Shown: positions 9,663-21,622, counted from the stretch's first letter. The stretch is 64,000 nt of DNA from Neoaquamicrobium sediminum (GCF_013240295.1 NZ_JABETK010000002.1:1364001-1428000), one strand, 5' to 3'. Notes: generated by a model not told the origin, from the sequence alone. Program-made: numbers and translations.

Positions 9663-10286
9663 TCAGCCGCCCCACCGAGCAAGGAAAGCTTCGGCATCCA
9701 TTGCCTGCATATCCGGCACAGCCTCGGCCAGCTTCTCGGCGGGCCAGTCCCACCACGCCAGAGCCTGTAGCCGCTTGGCGATCTCCGGTTCGAAACGCAT
9801 CCTGATCCGCTTCGCCGGCACCCCGGCAACGATCTCGTACGCGGACACGTCCCGGGTAACCACCGCGTTGGCGCCAATGACGGCCCCGTCGCCGATGGTG
9901 ACGCCCGGCATGACGACCGCGCCGTGGCCGATCCAGACGTCATTGCCGATCGTCACCGGCCGCGCACGCCTGCGCTCGCGAAAATCCTGATCGACGCCGA
10001 GATAGTTGAAATACTCGTTGGGTCGGTACGTGACCTTGTGCGTTGTGATCCGTTCCAGCGGATGTTCGAGCGCGTTGAGGCGCACATTGGCCGCAATCGA
10101 GCAGAACTTGCCGATCGTCGTGTAGATCGCCTCACCGTGGCGCTCGAAATAGGAATAGTCGCCCACGGAGACCTCCCGCAGGATCACGCGTTCGGCGACT
10201 GCAACATAACGGCCAAGCCGACACCCTTTCAGCTCTGCCGTGGTGTGAATGCGCGGGTCGGAATCCTTGGGAAGACTTAGAGGCAT
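9663..10286 (-). CDS. left-handed beta-helix (hexapeptide) acetyltransferase, phosphonate-metabolism type
   Basis: A 207-aa hexapeptide-repeat acyltransferase of the group found in phosphonate-utilisation clusters (TIGR03308-like), related to chloramphenicol and virginiamycin acetyltransferases. The N-terminus reads PRIHTTAELKGCRLGRYVAV. A loop (GKFCSIAANVRLNALEHPLE) carries the catalytic-type His. The repeats VTIGNDVWIGHGAVVMPGVT and GDGAVIGANAVVTRDVSAYE follow, then AWWDWPAEKLAEAVPD at the end. ATG 10286 is used because homology begins at the following residues; a longer reading to 10322 adds only a basic stretch. No other phn genes are visible. Acceptor substrate unknown. Confidence 0.7.
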   Translation of the reverse strand: MPLSLPKDSDPRIHTTAELKGCRLGRYVAVAERVILREVSVGDYSYFERHGEAIYTTIGKFCSIAANVRLNALEHPLERITTHKVTYRPNEYFNYLGVDQDFRERRRARPVTIGNDVWIGHGAVVMPGVTIGDGAVIGANAVVTRDVSAYEIVAGVPAKRIRMRFEPEIAKRLQALAWWDWPAEKLAEAVPDMQAMDAEAFLARWGG

Positions 10287-10427
10287 GACAAAGCCATTAG
10301 CGCGCGCCCTCGCGCGGCTCAATCCTTCACACGCAGCCTTACCGCTTCAGATCATAGTTCCGTGAGCCATCCGTTCGCGGCAAGTTGACATCTTTCGCGC
10401 ACCGGGCGGAGGGAGTATCACACGCAC

Positions 10428-10585
10428 ATGTCTGGTTTCAGTCATCCCTTCGTGCGCCCGCGGCGCTCGCGCTGGCTGCTGTCGCACTCGCGGCGGCGAT
10501 GGGCCTTGCTTTCGCAGGCTGGCTGGAGCACGCCCCGGCAATCTTCATGGCATTGGTCGAATCGGGCCTTGCCTGGTGTTTCTGA
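10428..10585 (+). CDS. small membrane protein upstream of SCO gene (probable frameshift)
   Basis: Two overlapping frames together look like one small single-pass membrane protein. ATG 10428 begins MSGFSHPFVRPRRSRWLL, a cytoplasmic basic start. The other frame supplies LALAAVALAAAMGLAFAGW and then EHAPAIFMALVESGLAWCF with a stop at 10585. Adding one base near 10474-10480 would join them into about 52 aa. A longer reading of the second frame from 10385 also exists. It lies 42 bp before the SCO-family gene and resembles small proteins found in that position in rhizobia (from memory). Existence is moderately supported; function unknown. Confidence 0.4.
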
Positions 10586-10627
10586 CCCGGCGCACGGCCA
10601 GACCAACTCTCAGGGACTTCAATCATC

Positions 10628-11203
10628 ATGATGCGATCGATCCTCGTCGGCATACTCCTGATCATGGTGGCCGGCGTCGGCTGGCTGACCTTCGACTGGT
10701 ATCGCGGCCAGAATGCCGGTGAGGCCTACGGCGCCCCCTTCACCCTCGTCGACCAGGACGGCGCAGAGATCACCGAAGCAGCGTTCCGCGGCACGCCGAG
10801 TGCCGTCTTCTTCGGCTTCACCCACTGCCCGGAAGTCTGCCCGACGACGCTTTTTGAGCTCGACGGCTGGCTGAAGCAGCTCGGCGACGAAGGGAAGGAC
10901 ATCAACGCCTTCTTCGTGACGGTCGACCCGGAGCGCGACACGCCTGAAGTGATCGGTTCCTACGTCACGAACGTCTCGGACCGCATCACCGGCATCTCCG
11001 GAGAGCCCGAGAAGGTGCTGGCGATGGTGAAGTCATTCGGCATCTACTGGAAGAAGGTCGACTTGGAGAACGGTGACTACACGATGGATCACACGGCGTC
11101 CGTGATGCTGCTCGATCGCGCCGGCGACTTTGCCGGAACCATTGCCTATGGCGAGAACCCTGAGAACGCGGTCGCGAAACTCAAGCGCCTGGCTGCGGGC
11201 TGA
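10628..11203 (+). CDS. SCO1/SenC family copper chaperone
   Basis: A 191-aa thioredoxin-fold protein that binds copper and helps assemble the CuA centre of cytochrome c oxidase on the periplasmic side of the inner membrane. The N-terminal helix (RSILVGILLIMVAGVGWLTF) anchors it. The metal motif CPEVCP near residues 66-71 and the distal His in MDHTASVMLLD near 153 are both present, as is the conserved VDPERDTPEVI loop. Length is typical. It is followed 11 bp later by prmA, so the two may be cotranscribed. No oxidase subunit gene lies nearby. Confidence 0.9.
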   Translation: MMRSILVGILLIMVAGVGWLTFDWYRGQNAGEAYGAPFTLVDQDGAEITEAAFRGTPSAVFFGFTHCPEVCPTTLFELDGWLKQLGDEGKDINAFFVTVDPERDTPEVIGSYVTNVSDRITGISGEPEKVLAMVKSFGIYWKKVDLENGDYTMDHTASVMLLDRAGDFAGTIAYGENPENAVAKLKRLAAG

Positions 11204-11214
11204 GATCTATCGCC

Positions 11215-12090
11215 GTGCCACAGACACGCCTGCATTTCATCGCCACTCGACCGGAGTCGACCACGCTTTTCAGCTTGCTGGAACGCGAATTCGAGGATGA
11301 CGGCCTCGCCCTCGCAGTCTTCGAGATCGACGAAGCGGAGGGGACGGAGGAAATCTCCGTTTATACGGACGCCGCCAACGCGAGCGACATCGAAAAGCGC
11401 ATCCGCAGCGCCGCCGGCGCGCCGGGTGCATCGCTCGAGATCGTCCACGAAGAACTGCCCGACATCGACTGGGTCACCAAGTCGCTGGAAGGCCTGAAGC
11501 CGGTGCGTGCCGGCCGGTTCCTCATCCACGGCGCCCATGATCGCGAAAAACGCCGCATCGGCGATCTGGGCATCGAAATCGAGGCTGGTCTCGCCTTCGG
11601 TACCGGCCACCACGGCACCACCGCCGGCTGCCTTGAAATGCTTCATCGCGTGGCGCGTCGTGAAGCGCCGCGCAATGCACTGGACCTTGGAACGGGCAGC
11701 GCCGTGCTGGCGATCGCACTGGCGAAGCTGTCTCGTATTCCCGTGCTCGCGACCGACATAGACGCGGTCGCCACCAAAGTGGCCGCGCAGAACGTACGGC
11801 TGAACGGCGTTTCAACCTATGTCGAAACCGTAACTGCCGCCGGCTTTCAGGACCCCATCTTCGCCGCGCGCGGTCCTTTCGATCTAATCGTGGCAAACAT
11901 TCTGGCGCGACCGCTGATGCGGCTTGCACCGCAGATGGCGACCTTTGTCACGCCCGGCGGCTCGCTGGTCCTGTCCGGCATTCTGGACCGCCAGCGCGAC
12001 GCGGTGGTCGCAGTCTATGCCGGCCAGCGCTTCCGCCATGTGCGCACCACGCACCGCGAAGGTTGGGTGACGATCCATCTCAAGCGATAA
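11215..12090 (+). CDS. prmA: ribosomal protein L11 methyltransferase
   Basis: SAM-dependent enzyme that trimethylates ribosomal protein L11. Start is GTG at 11215, 11 bp after the SCO gene. The N-terminal about 100 residues are the substrate-recognition domain. The Rossmann methyltransferase domain shows AGLAFGTGHHGTTAGCLEML, LDLGTGSAVLAIALAKL near residue 156 and VANILARPLMRLAPQ, all family hallmarks. At 291 aa it is close to the usual length. A symmetrical hairpin with flanking A and T runs follows immediately at 12102-12131. Confidence 0.93.
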   Translation: MPQTRLHFIATRPESTTLFSLLEREFEDDGLALAVFEIDEAEGTEEISVYTDAANASDIEKRIRSAAGAPGASLEIVHEELPDIDWVTKSLEGLKPVRAGRFLIHGAHDREKRRIGDLGIEIEAGLAFGTGHHGTTAGCLEMLHRVARREAPRNALDLGTGSAVLAIALAKLSRIPVLATDIDAVATKVAAQNVRLNGVSTYVETVTAAGFQDPIFAARGPFDLIVANILARPLMRLAPQMATFVTPGGSLVLSGILDRQRDAVVAVYAGQRFRHVRTTHREGWVTIHLKR

Positions 12091-12101
12091 TCCGCTCAAA
12101 G

Positions 12102-12131
12102 AAAAAGGCGGCCCGTTGGGACCGCCTTTTT
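12102..12131. terminator. bidirectional Rho-independent terminator
   Basis: Five A's, GGCGG, a 10-base loop, CCGCC and five T's give a GC stem flanked by A/T runs that works in both directions. It sits between convergent prmA and the DUF1127 gene. Confidence 0.85.
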
Positions 12132-12161
12132 CATGTTCCGTGCGGCGTCGCCCCACGCTGC

Positions 12162-12349
12162 TCAGAACAGATAAGAAACTCCGCCGGTACGCTTGAGTTC
12201 GGCGCGGCTGTAGCCGCTTGCCTTCAGCGTGTCGTCGTCCATGGCCAGCAGTGCATTGGCAACATAGCGCTTGGCCTGCTGCTCACGGGCAGCCACCATT
12301 GCGTCGAGTGCACTACGGAAAAACCACGCTTTGCAGGGTTGTGTCCCAT
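12162..12349 (-). CDS. DUF1127 domain protein (apparent frameshift in A5/T5 run)
   Basis: Small DUF1127-type protein of the kind abundant in Rhizobiales, some of which affect stress and phosphate responses or RNA turnover. The C-terminal 50 residues (FRSALDAMVAAREQQAKRYV, LAMDDDTLKASGYSRAELKR) are clear. A well-placed ATG at 12349 with an AGGAG RBS begins MGHNPAKRGF, but its frame fails at a run of five T (12319-12323 on the plus strand as A). A sixth base gives MGHNPAKRGFFRSALDAMVA and a 62-aa protein ending at 12162. The open frame extends upstream to 12482 without a convincing start. Confidence 0.65.
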
Positions 12350-12574
12350 TTTCACGTCTCCTGTCAGTTACGTTGTTCCTCCACGCTTTGAAAGGTAAGG
12401 ATTGCTGACCTAAACCACCAGAGACGTTTCCGCATGGGAACCATGCGTTTTTGCAAGTGCGAAGAGATTTGCTGCATCGCACACATGCCAGGCGCCGTCA
12501 GCCTCCCTAACGCGTTGCAACCGCTCTGCCACGCGGATAGACCTTTGCAGCGGCACAGCTCAGCGAGGAAAGCC

Positions 12575-14401
12575 ATGTTCCAGTCATTCGATCCGCGCAC
12601 TGATCCGAGCCAGGGCATAGCCCGGGTCGCACAATTGCGGGAAAAGCTCACCAGCGCGGGGCTAGATGGTTTTCTCGTCCCGCGCGCAGACGAGCATCAG
12701 GGCGAGTATGTCGCCGCATCCTCCGAGCGTCTGCAGTGGTTGACGGGCTTTACCGGCTCCGCCGGCGCCGCGCTTGTGCTCGCCTCACGCGCGATCCTGT
12801 TTGTCGACGGACGCTACACGCTTCAGGCGCGCGCGCAGGTCGACGCCGCTACCTTCGACATCGAGAGCCTGGTCGAGAACCCGCCGGCCAAATGGCTGGA
12901 GGCGAATGCCCGCACCGGCATGAAGATCGGGTTCGATCCGTGGCTTCACACGGTGGCTGAAGCTGCCGCGTTGCGCAAGGCGCTGGACCGGGCCGGTGCG
13001 ACGCTCGTGCCTGTGCAAGGCAACCTCGTCGATGCGATCTGGTCGGACCGACCGGCGCCGCCTGCCGAAAAGGTCGAGATCCAGCCGATCGGCTTTGCCG
13101 GCGAACTGGCGAAGGACAAGATCGACCGCCTCGCCGAAACCCTGCGCAAGGACGGCACGAGCCACGCCGTGCTGACGGACCCGTCCTCGCTTGCCTGGAC
13201 CTTCAACATCCGCGGGCGCGATGTGCCGCACACCCCGCTGGCGCTGGGCTTTGCCATCCTTGCAGCCAAGGGTCTGCCGAAGCTCTTTCTCGCACGTGAA
13301 AAGCTGACCATCGAGACCGAGGCCTATCTGACCCAGCTCGCCGACATTCTGGACCCGCAAATGCTGGAAGGCGAACTCACCCGGATCGCGGCGGCGGGCG
13401 GCAAGGTCGCGCTCGACCCGGCGCTCGCCGCGGAGCGCCTGCGCCTCATCGTCGAAGAAAACGGCGGCACGGTTCTTTCCCTGCCCGATCCGGCGCGGCT
13501 GCCGCGCGCGATCAAGAATGCGGCCGAGCTGCACGGCAGCCGCGCCGCCCACCGGCGCGACGGTGCGGCCATGGCGAAATTCCTGTGCTGGCTTCATACG
13601 CAGAAGACCGGTTCTGTCGACGAAATCCAGGCAGTCCAGGCACTGGAAGGATTCCGCGCAACCACCGGCGCGGACGTGCAGATGCCGCTGCGCGACATCT
13701 CATTCGACACAATCTCGGGCGCGGGGCCGAACGGCGCCATTATCCACTATCGCGTGACGACGAAGACCAACCGCACACTTGGCGACGGCGAACTCTATCT
13801 CGTCGATTCCGGCGGCCAGTATCAGGACGGCACCACCGACATCACCCGCACGATCGCAATCGGCGCTCCGACCGACGAGATGCGCGAACGCTATACGATC
13901 GTGCTGAAAGGCCTGATCGCCCTGTCGATGCTGCGCTTCCCGCCCGGCACCCGCGGCATGGATGTCGACCCAATCGCGCGTCAGGCACACTGGAATGCCG
14001 GCATCGACTACGCCCACGGCACCGGCCACGGCGTCGGCGCGTTCCTCTCCGTGCACGAGGGGCCGCAGCGCATCGCCAAGACCGGCGCGCAAAAGCTGCA
14101 TGCCGGAATGATCCTTTCCAACGAGCCCGGCTATTACAAGGAAGGCGGCTACGGCATCAGGCTCGAGAACCTGATCGTTGTCACGGAACCGGAGCCGATC
14201 CCCGGCGGCGACATCGCGATGCACAGCTTCGAGACGCTGACGCTGGCACCCTTCGACCGCCGGCTGATCGCAACCGACACGCTCTCGCCTGCCGAGCGCA
14301 GCTGGCTCGACGCCTATCATAGGCGCGTGTTGAAGGAGATCGGCCCCATGGTGGATGGCGAGGTGCTTGCGTGGCTGGAGGCTGCTACGGCTGCCCTATA
14401 G
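12575..14401 (+). CDS. pepP: Xaa-Pro aminopeptidase (aminopeptidase P family, M24B)
   Basis: A 608-aa metallopeptidase that removes N-terminal residues preceding proline. It has the three-domain eukaryotic-like layout: two creatinase-type N-terminal domains (VPRADEHQGEYVAASSERLQ, then LTDPSSLAWTFNIRGRDVPH) and a C-terminal pita-bread catalytic domain. Metal ligands are visible in VDSGGQYQDGTTDITRT (near 409), HGTGHGVGAFLSVHEGP (near 481) and NEPGYYKEGGYGIRLEN (near 515). ATG 12575 with GAGGAA upstream is preferred to the longer open frame from 12434, which lacks homology. The 225 bp upstream is shared with the divergent DUF1127 gene. Confidence 0.9.
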   Translation: MFQSFDPRTDPSQGIARVAQLREKLTSAGLDGFLVPRADEHQGEYVAASSERLQWLTGFTGSAGAALVLASRAILFVDGRYTLQARAQVDAATFDIESLVENPPAKWLEANARTGMKIGFDPWLHTVAEAAALRKALDRAGATLVPVQGNLVDAIWSDRPAPPAEKVEIQPIGFAGELAKDKIDRLAETLRKDGTSHAVLTDPSSLAWTFNIRGRDVPHTPLALGFAILAAKGLPKLFLAREKLTIETEAYLTQLADILDPQMLEGELTRIAAAGGKVALDPALAAERLRLIVEENGGTVLSLPDPARLPRAIKNAAELHGSRAAHRRDGAAMAKFLCWLHTQKTGSVDEIQAVQALEGFRATTGADVQMPLRDISFDTISGAGPNGAIIHYRVTTKTNRTLGDGELYLVDSGGQYQDGTTDITRTIAIGAPTDEMRERYTIVLKGLIALSMLRFPPGTRGMDVDPIARQAHWNAGIDYAHGTGHGVGAFLSVHEGPQRIAKTGAQKLHAGMILSNEPGYYKEGGYGIRLENLIVVTEPEPIPGGDIAMHSFETLTLAPFDRRLIATDTLSPAERSWLDAYHRRVLKEIGPMVDGEVLAWLEAATAAL

Positions 14402-14689
14402 CGTGTTGCGCAGCACGATCAGCACGACCGCGCCTGCGACGAACATCGCCGACAGACTGCCGCGCAACGCAACCACCCCGGCAACCACGAGGGCGGCCCA
14501 TTCCGCCGGACCGCCGGTGGTGGCGACCGGCGCAACCAGTGTCGTCAGCACCGCAGCCGGCACCGCGTTCAATCCAGCCTCGACACGCGGGTGAACGCGA
14601 TCGAACCGCGACAGCACCAGATGGCCGCCAATGCGCGATATGTAGGTTGCGAGCGCGCCGGCCAGGATGATCCAGATCGTGGTGCTCAT
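14396..14689 (-). CDS. azlD: AzlD family branched-chain amino acid exporter small subunit
   Basis: A 97-aa, very hydrophobic protein with about three or four membrane helices (TTIWIILAGALATYISRIGG; AALVVAGVVALRGSLSAMFV). AzlD pairs with AzlC as a branched-chain amino acid exporter. Its ATG overlaps the azlC stop as ATGA, which indicates translational coupling. Its end overlaps the end of the convergent aminopeptidase gene by six bases. Confidence 0.85.
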   Translation of the reverse strand: MSTTIWIILAGALATYISRIGGHLVLSRFDRVHPRVEAGLNAVPAAVLTTLVAPVATTGGPAEWAALVVAGVVALRGSLSAMFVAGAVVLIVLRNTL

Positions 14690-15410
14690 GCGCCCGTGCC
14701 CTCCCCGTTCGGCGGCATCATGGCCGCAAGTGCGATGCCGGCAGCGGCACCGATCGACACATGCCAGGGCGAGCCGACGAAATAGTAGGCGGCAATGGAG
14801 GCTGCGGCACTGACGCTGACCACGGGCAGCCAGAGCGGCCGCTTGCGAAAGTCCATCACCAGACCGAGGAAATAGATCGGCAGCAGAAAATCGAGGCCGA
14901 GCGCATGTGGATTGGGTATCAGGCTGCCGAACGCCGCGCCGAGCCCGGCTTCGATCACCCAGCAGACATAGATCGGTGTGGCCATGCCCATATACCAGGC
15001 GAACGAGAGCCGACCCCTCAGGCTCTGTTTCTCGCCCTCGGCATATTGCGGATCGACGAGGAAGAAGAAGCCGAACGCGCGTTGCGCCGACGTCCAGTGG
15101 GTTACCTTGCGGCCAAGGGCCGCCGAATAGAGCACGTGCCGGAAATTGACCGCGAAGATCGACAGCACGATGAGCCACGGCGCGATCGTCTGCCCGAACA
15201 GTTCGAGCCCGACCATCTGGCTGGCGCCGGCATAGACGGTAGCGCTCATCAGCACCGCTTCGCCGAGTGTCATCCCGTTCTGGATGGCAAGCGCGCCGAA
15301 CAGCAGGCCGAAAGGCGCAGAGGCGAGCACCACCGGCAGCCCCGGCGGGCGCCGTCGAGAAAATCGCTTCTGGGGCTGAATTTCTGCCCGGTCGTTTCGG
15401 CAATGGACAT
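14686..15410 (-). CDS. azlC: AzlC family branched-chain amino acid exporter large subunit (apparent frameshift)
   Basis: Multi-pass inner-membrane permease, partner of AzlD. The conserved region LASAPFGLLFGALAIQNG, then AVLMSATVYAGASQMVGLEL and FRHVLYSAALGRKV is family-typical. The true N-terminus appears to be ATG 15410 (MSIAETTGQKFSPRSDFLDG), in a different frame. A fifth base in the C4 run at 15340-15343 joins them to a 241-aa protein. Without that repair the reading would have to begin at 15333, inside the first helix. The 250 bp between this gene and ligA (15411-15660) shows no other gene. Confidence 0.85.
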
Positions 15411-15660
15411 GTAGCCTCGCTCAGGTGACGCGTATTTAGGTCAGCACCGCTGGCCTGTCACATGAATTCGCTTGAACCAATCAGCCACAAAAACGAAGCT
15501 TCCGCGAATACCGGCGAACGCACCGCTTAGGGTTTCCGGATCGCGTTCGCGATGCGGACTTTCCAAAAGGGTTCATCTGGCGGATGACGCTTCAACGAAG
15601 CTGGCCAATCGGGCGAAACTTTTTCGCATTACCGGTCCCTGTCTCGCGCGCTGAAACAGC

Positions 15661-17847
<2,187 letters not shown>

Positions 17848-17882
17848 CTAGCGTGGCCGACGCGGCGCTCAAGAGCCCCGTG

Positions 17883-19556
17883 TCAGGAGACCACGGCGTT
17901 TTCACGCAGAAGTCGCTCGGCGGCAGCCCGTGCTTCATCGGTGATGGTCGCGCCGGCAAGCATGCGCGCGATCTCTTCCTGCCTGTCGGGCCGCCCGAGC
18001 GCCGCGACGCCGGTCGCGACCTTGTCGGCCCCGCCCGACTTGGAGATCAGGTAGTGCGTGCCCGCGCGGGCTGCGACCTGCGGCGCATGGGTGACGGAAA
18101 GCACCTGGATGTGGCTTGCAAGCCGGGCGAGCCGCTGTCCGATTGCGTCGGCAACCGCACCGCCCACGCCGGTATCGATCTCGTCGAAGACGAGCGTGGG
18201 TGCCGAACCGCGATCGGCCAGCGCGACCTTCAGCGCCAGCAGGAACCGTGAAAGCTCACCGCCGGAAGCGACCTTCATGATCGGCCCCGCACGCGTGCCG
18301 GGATTGGTGCGCACCCAGAACTCGATCTGGTCTATGCCGGCTTCCGTACGGTCCTCCAGCTCCGAATTGATTTCGACGATAAATTCCGCGCGCTCCAGTT
18401 TGAGCGCGGGTAGTTCCTTCATCACCGAGCGCGCCAGCGCTTCAGCCGTTCCCTTGCGCAGTTCGGACAGGTGCGCCGCTGCCTCGTCGTACGCCGCGCG
18501 GGCCGCAACCGCGTCCTTCTCCAGCCCGGCAAGTCGCTCCTCGCCGGCATCGAGATCGGCGAGATCGGCAGCCATGGCGTCGCGCAGTGCCGCCAGATCG
18601 TCGACAGCAACAGAATGCTTGCGGGCGACAGCCCGCAGCGCGAACAGCCGCTCCTCGGCATCTTCCAGCGCCTTGGGATCGAACTCGGCTGCCCTCAGCG
18701 CGGCATCAACCGCCTCCTGCGTGGCATCGAGCGAAATCAGCGCTTCGTCCAGCGTCCTGATGATCTCGTCCAGCAGGCCAGGCGCGGCCTCGGCCTTGCG
18801 CTGCAGCCGTCGCAGCAGGCTTGCCAGTTGCGGAACCGAGGAATTCGGCCCCGACAGCACGTCCTGAGCGTCCGAAATGTCGGAGGCGATCTTCTCCGCG
18901 TGCATCATGGCCGCGCGGCGCTCAGCGAGCTCGGTCTCCTCGCCGGGCTGCGGCTCGAGACGCGAAAGCTCTTCGACCGACGCGCGCAGATAGTCCGCCT
19001 CGCGCGCGGCAGCCTCGACCTTTGCGCGATGGCTGACAAGCGCTTGCTCCGCTGCACGCCATGTGCGCCACGCTCGGGCGACCGACTGGGCCGCGCCGAC
19101 ATGCCCGCCGAACGCGTCCAGCAGGTCGCGATGCGCCGCGGCATCCACCAGCGCGCGGTCGTCATGCTGGCCATGGATCTCCACCAGAGCGCGGCCGATC
19201 TGGCGCAGCAGCGTGACGCTTGTGGGTTGATCGTTGACGAAGACCCGGCTGCGACCGTCCGCCGACTGGCTGCGCCGCAGGATCAGATCGCCGTCGTCAT
19301 CGAGCCCGTTCTCGCGCAGGAGTTCACGCGCCGGATGGTTTTGGGGAACATCGAAGATCGCGATGACATTGCCCTGCCCCGCCCCGTTGCGGACCAGCGA
19401 GGCATCGCCGCGCGCACCAAGCGCGAGCGACAGCGCATCGAGCAGGATCGACTTGCCGGCGCCGGTCTCGCCGGTCAGCACCGAGAGGCCGGTCGAAAAA
19501 TCAATGTCGAGCCGTTCGATCAGTACGATATCGCGGATCGACAGGTGGGCGAGCAT
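17883..19556 (-). CDS. recN: DNA repair protein RecN
   Basis: SMC-like ATPase for double-strand break repair. Walker A (GETGAGKSILLDALSLALGA) lies near residue 28, the coiled-coil arms run from about 150 to 370, and the C-terminal ABC part contains SGGELSRFLLALKVALAD and LVFDEIDTGVGGAVADAIGQ (signature and Walker B) plus SVTHAPQVAARAGTHYLISK. At 557 aa it is normal length. The start is 22 bp after bamD. No SOS box was identified by eye. Confidence 0.96.
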   Translation of the reverse strand: MLAHLSIRDIVLIERLDIDFSTGLSVLTGETGAGKSILLDALSLALGARGDASLVRNGAGQGNVIAIFDVPQNHPARELLRENGLDDDGDLILRRSQSADGRSRVFVNDQPTSVTLLRQIGRALVEIHGQHDDRALVDAAAHRDLLDAFGGHVGAAQSVARAWRTWRAAEQALVSHRAKVEAAAREADYLRASVEELSRLEPQPGEETELAERRAAMMHAEKIASDISDAQDVLSGPNSSVPQLASLLRRLQRKAEAAPGLLDEIIRTLDEALISLDATQEAVDAALRAAEFDPKALEDAEERLFALRAVARKHSVAVDDLAALRDAMAADLADLDAGEERLAGLEKDAVAARAAYDEAAAHLSELRKGTAEALARSVMKELPALKLERAEFIVEINSELEDRTEAGIDQIEFWVRTNPGTRAGPIMKVASGGELSRFLLALKVALADRGSAPTLVFDEIDTGVGGAVADAIGQRLARLASHIQVLSVTHAPQVAARAGTHYLISKSGGADKVATGVAALGRPDRQEEIARMLAGATITDEARAAAERLLRENAVVS

Positions 19557-19578
19557 CTAGCCTCTGGCGAAGTCTGGA

Positions 19579-20454
19579 TCAGCTTCTGGCGTTCCCGCCG
19601 AGCAGCGAGCCGGCCCGGCTGAGCCAGGACTCCTGATTCTCGCGCGGCGAGAGGCCACCCGATTGCAGAAGCGCGTAGGAATCCTTGTACCACTGGCTCT
19701 CGGGATAGTTGTGGCCGAGAACGGCGGCAGCCGTCTGCGCCTCGGAAGCGAGGCCCATGGCGTAATAGGTCTCCGTCAGACGTGCCAGCGACTCCTCGAC
19801 GTGGCGGGTATCGGAATAGACCTCGACGACATTGCGGAACCGCTTGACGGCGGCGATGTACTCACGACGCTCAAGGTAGTAACGGCCGATCTGCATTTCC
19901 TTGCCGGCGAGCTGGTCGCGGGCAAACCGGATCTTGGCCTTGGCGTCCTCGACATATTCGGACTCCGGCCACCGGTCGATCACCTCCTGCATCGCTTCAA
20001 GCGCGCGGCGCGATTCCTTCTGGTCGCGGGTGACGTCGCGAATCTGCCGGAAATAGGACAGGCCCACGATGTACTGCGCGTACGCCGCATCGTCGGTGGT
20101 GGGATAAAGCGAAACGTAGCGCTGACCGGCGGTCACGGCCTCTTCGTAGTTGCCCTGGCGGTACTGGGCGAAGGCATTCATGACCATCGCCTTGCGGGCC
20201 TGCTCCGAATAGGGGTGCTGGCGGTCCACCGCCTCGAACTTCTTTCCGGCTTCGCTCAGCCGACCGGCCTCGAGGTTCGCAAGACCCTGGTTGTAAAGGG
20301 TATCGGCCGGTTCAACACTCTCGACATATGCCGCGAGGTCGACGTCGCGATCGCTGGCGCAGGCCGAGACAAGCAGCGGCAGCGCAATGGCAGACACGAC
20401 CAGCCCGACCATACGGGGGCGCCTGTCGCAAGCGGCTCTCCGGAAATCATTCAT
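19579..20454 (-). CDS. bamD: outer membrane assembly lipoprotein BamD (ComL)
   Basis: Lipoprotein subunit of the BAM complex that inserts beta-barrel proteins into the outer membrane. The signal peptide ends in a lipobox (LLVSAC, Cys near residue 32). TPR-type repeats follow: [63 protein letters not shown] 20454 is chosen because an N-region and hydrophobic core follow it; a longer reading to 20565 has no homology. 291 aa. The 217-bp gap to lpxC (20455-20671) holds no other gene that I can see. Confidence 0.93.
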   Translation of the reverse strand: MNDFRRAACDRRPRMVGLVVSAIALPLLVSACASDRDVDLAAYVESVEPADTLYNQGLANLEAGRLSEAGKKFEAVDRQHPYSEQARKAMVMNAFAQYRQGNYEEAVTAGQRYVSLYPTTDDAAYAQYIVGLSYFRQIRDVTRDQKESRRALEAMQEVIDRWPESEYVEDAKAKIRFARDQLAGKEMQIGRYYLERREYIAAVKRFRNVVEVYSDTRHVEESLARLTETYYAMGLASEAQTAAAVLGHNYPESQWYKDSYALLQSGGLSPRENQESWLSRAGSLLGGNARS

Positions 20455-20671
20455 ACGGGTGTTCGCCCCTCTGGCGTTCAGTAACCTGGCAACGCATCGA
20501 CGCTCTGCGAAAATTGCAATCGTCTCGCGGCCCGATGCTCGAATGTCGCGGCAGTCATAATTCAACTACCGTCCCTCGGCAACGTTCTTGCCCTGCAATG
20601 GCACTTTTTGTGGCGATCAGATGTTACCGTCGCTGCAATGCACAGCAGGATAACTGCCCGTCGGTAAGCCG

Positions 20672-21622
20672 TCAGATAGCCCAGGGAGCGTAAACCGGCG
20701 CGTTGACGGCAATCATCTCCGCCTTGCGGCCGCTTTCCCGGCGACCTGTCTCGACGATCTCGAATGCCGAGCGATCCGAAAGCAGCCGCCGCAGTGCGGT
20801 CGCATTCAGCCGGTGCCCGCCACGATAGGACCGGAAGCAGCCGATGAAACGCGCGCCCGCAAGCGCTAGGTCGCCCATCGCATCCAGCATCTTGTGGCGC
20901 ACGAATTCGTTGGAATAGCGCAGGCCTTCCATGTTGATGACGCGATCGTCGTCGCCGATCACCACGGAATTCTCGAGCGACGAGCCCAGCGCGTAGCCGG
21001 CGGCCCAAAGACGCTCGACATCCTTCATGAAGCCGAAGGTGCGCGCCCGCGCAATGTCCTTGCGGAACAGGTCCGGCGTGACGTTCGCCGCATAGAACTG
21101 CCGGCCGATGGCCGGGCTGTCGAAATCGATCTCGATCTCGAAGCGGGTTCCGTCGTGAGGGCGAAACTCTGCCCAGGACGCGCCGCTCTCGATGCGAACA
21201 GGCTTCACGATGCGGATATAGCGGCGCTTGACCGCCTGCTGCTTGATCCCGACCTGATCGAACGCCTCCACGAACGGACCGGCGCTGCCGTCGAGCACTG
21301 GAACCTCGTTCCCATCGATCTCGATGGCCAGATTGTCGATACGCAGGGAAGACAGCGCGGCCAGCAGATGCTCGACAGTCGCGACATGAACACCGGCAGG
21401 ATCGCCGAGGATCGTGCTCAGGTCCGTACCGCCCACTTCCGCCACCAGTGCCCGCATCTCCACTGTCTCGCCATTGCCGAGAACGCGCGTGAATACGATG
21501 CCGGTGTCAGGGTCTGCCGGGCTGAAGTGAATGGAAACGGTTTTTCCGCTGTGTACACCCGTGCCGGATAACGACACGCGCGAATTGAGCGTGGTCTGGT
21601 AGTCGTGCAAGTCGATCCCCAT
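20672..21622 (-). CDS. lpxC: UDP-3-O-acyl-N-acetylglucosamine deacetylase
   Basis: Zinc amidase for the committed step of lipid A synthesis. The 316-aa intact frame contains the zinc-ligand segments VEHLLAALSSL, FVRHKMLDAMGDLALAG and YRGGHRLNATALRRLL, and the N-terminal QTTLNSRVSLSGTGVHSGK. It follows ftsZ after a 316-bp gap with two hairpins, so it probably has its own promoter while keeping the conserved ftsZ-lpxC order. Confidence 0.96.
   Translation of the reverse strand: MGIDLHDYQTTLNSRVSLSGTGVHSGKTVSIHFSPADPDTGIVFTRVLGNGETVEMRALVAEVGGTDLSTILGDPAGVHVATVEHLLAALSSLRIDNLAIEIDGNEVPVLDGSAGPFVEAFDQVGIKQQAVKRRYIRIVKPVRIESGASWAEFRPHDGTRFEIEIDFDSPAIGRQFYAANVTPDLFRKDIARARTFGFMKDVERLWAAGYALGSSLENSVVIGDDDRVINMEGLRYSNEFVRHKMLDAMGDLALAGARFIGCFRSYRGGHRLNATALRRLLSDRSAFEIVETGRRESGRKAEMIAVNAPVYAPWAI

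Noticed and set aside
10428..10631. 67-aa Arg/Ser-rich ORF read to the end in one frame
   Set aside because: After about residue 18 its composition becomes noise, while the neighbouring frame supplies a clean membrane helix and stop.
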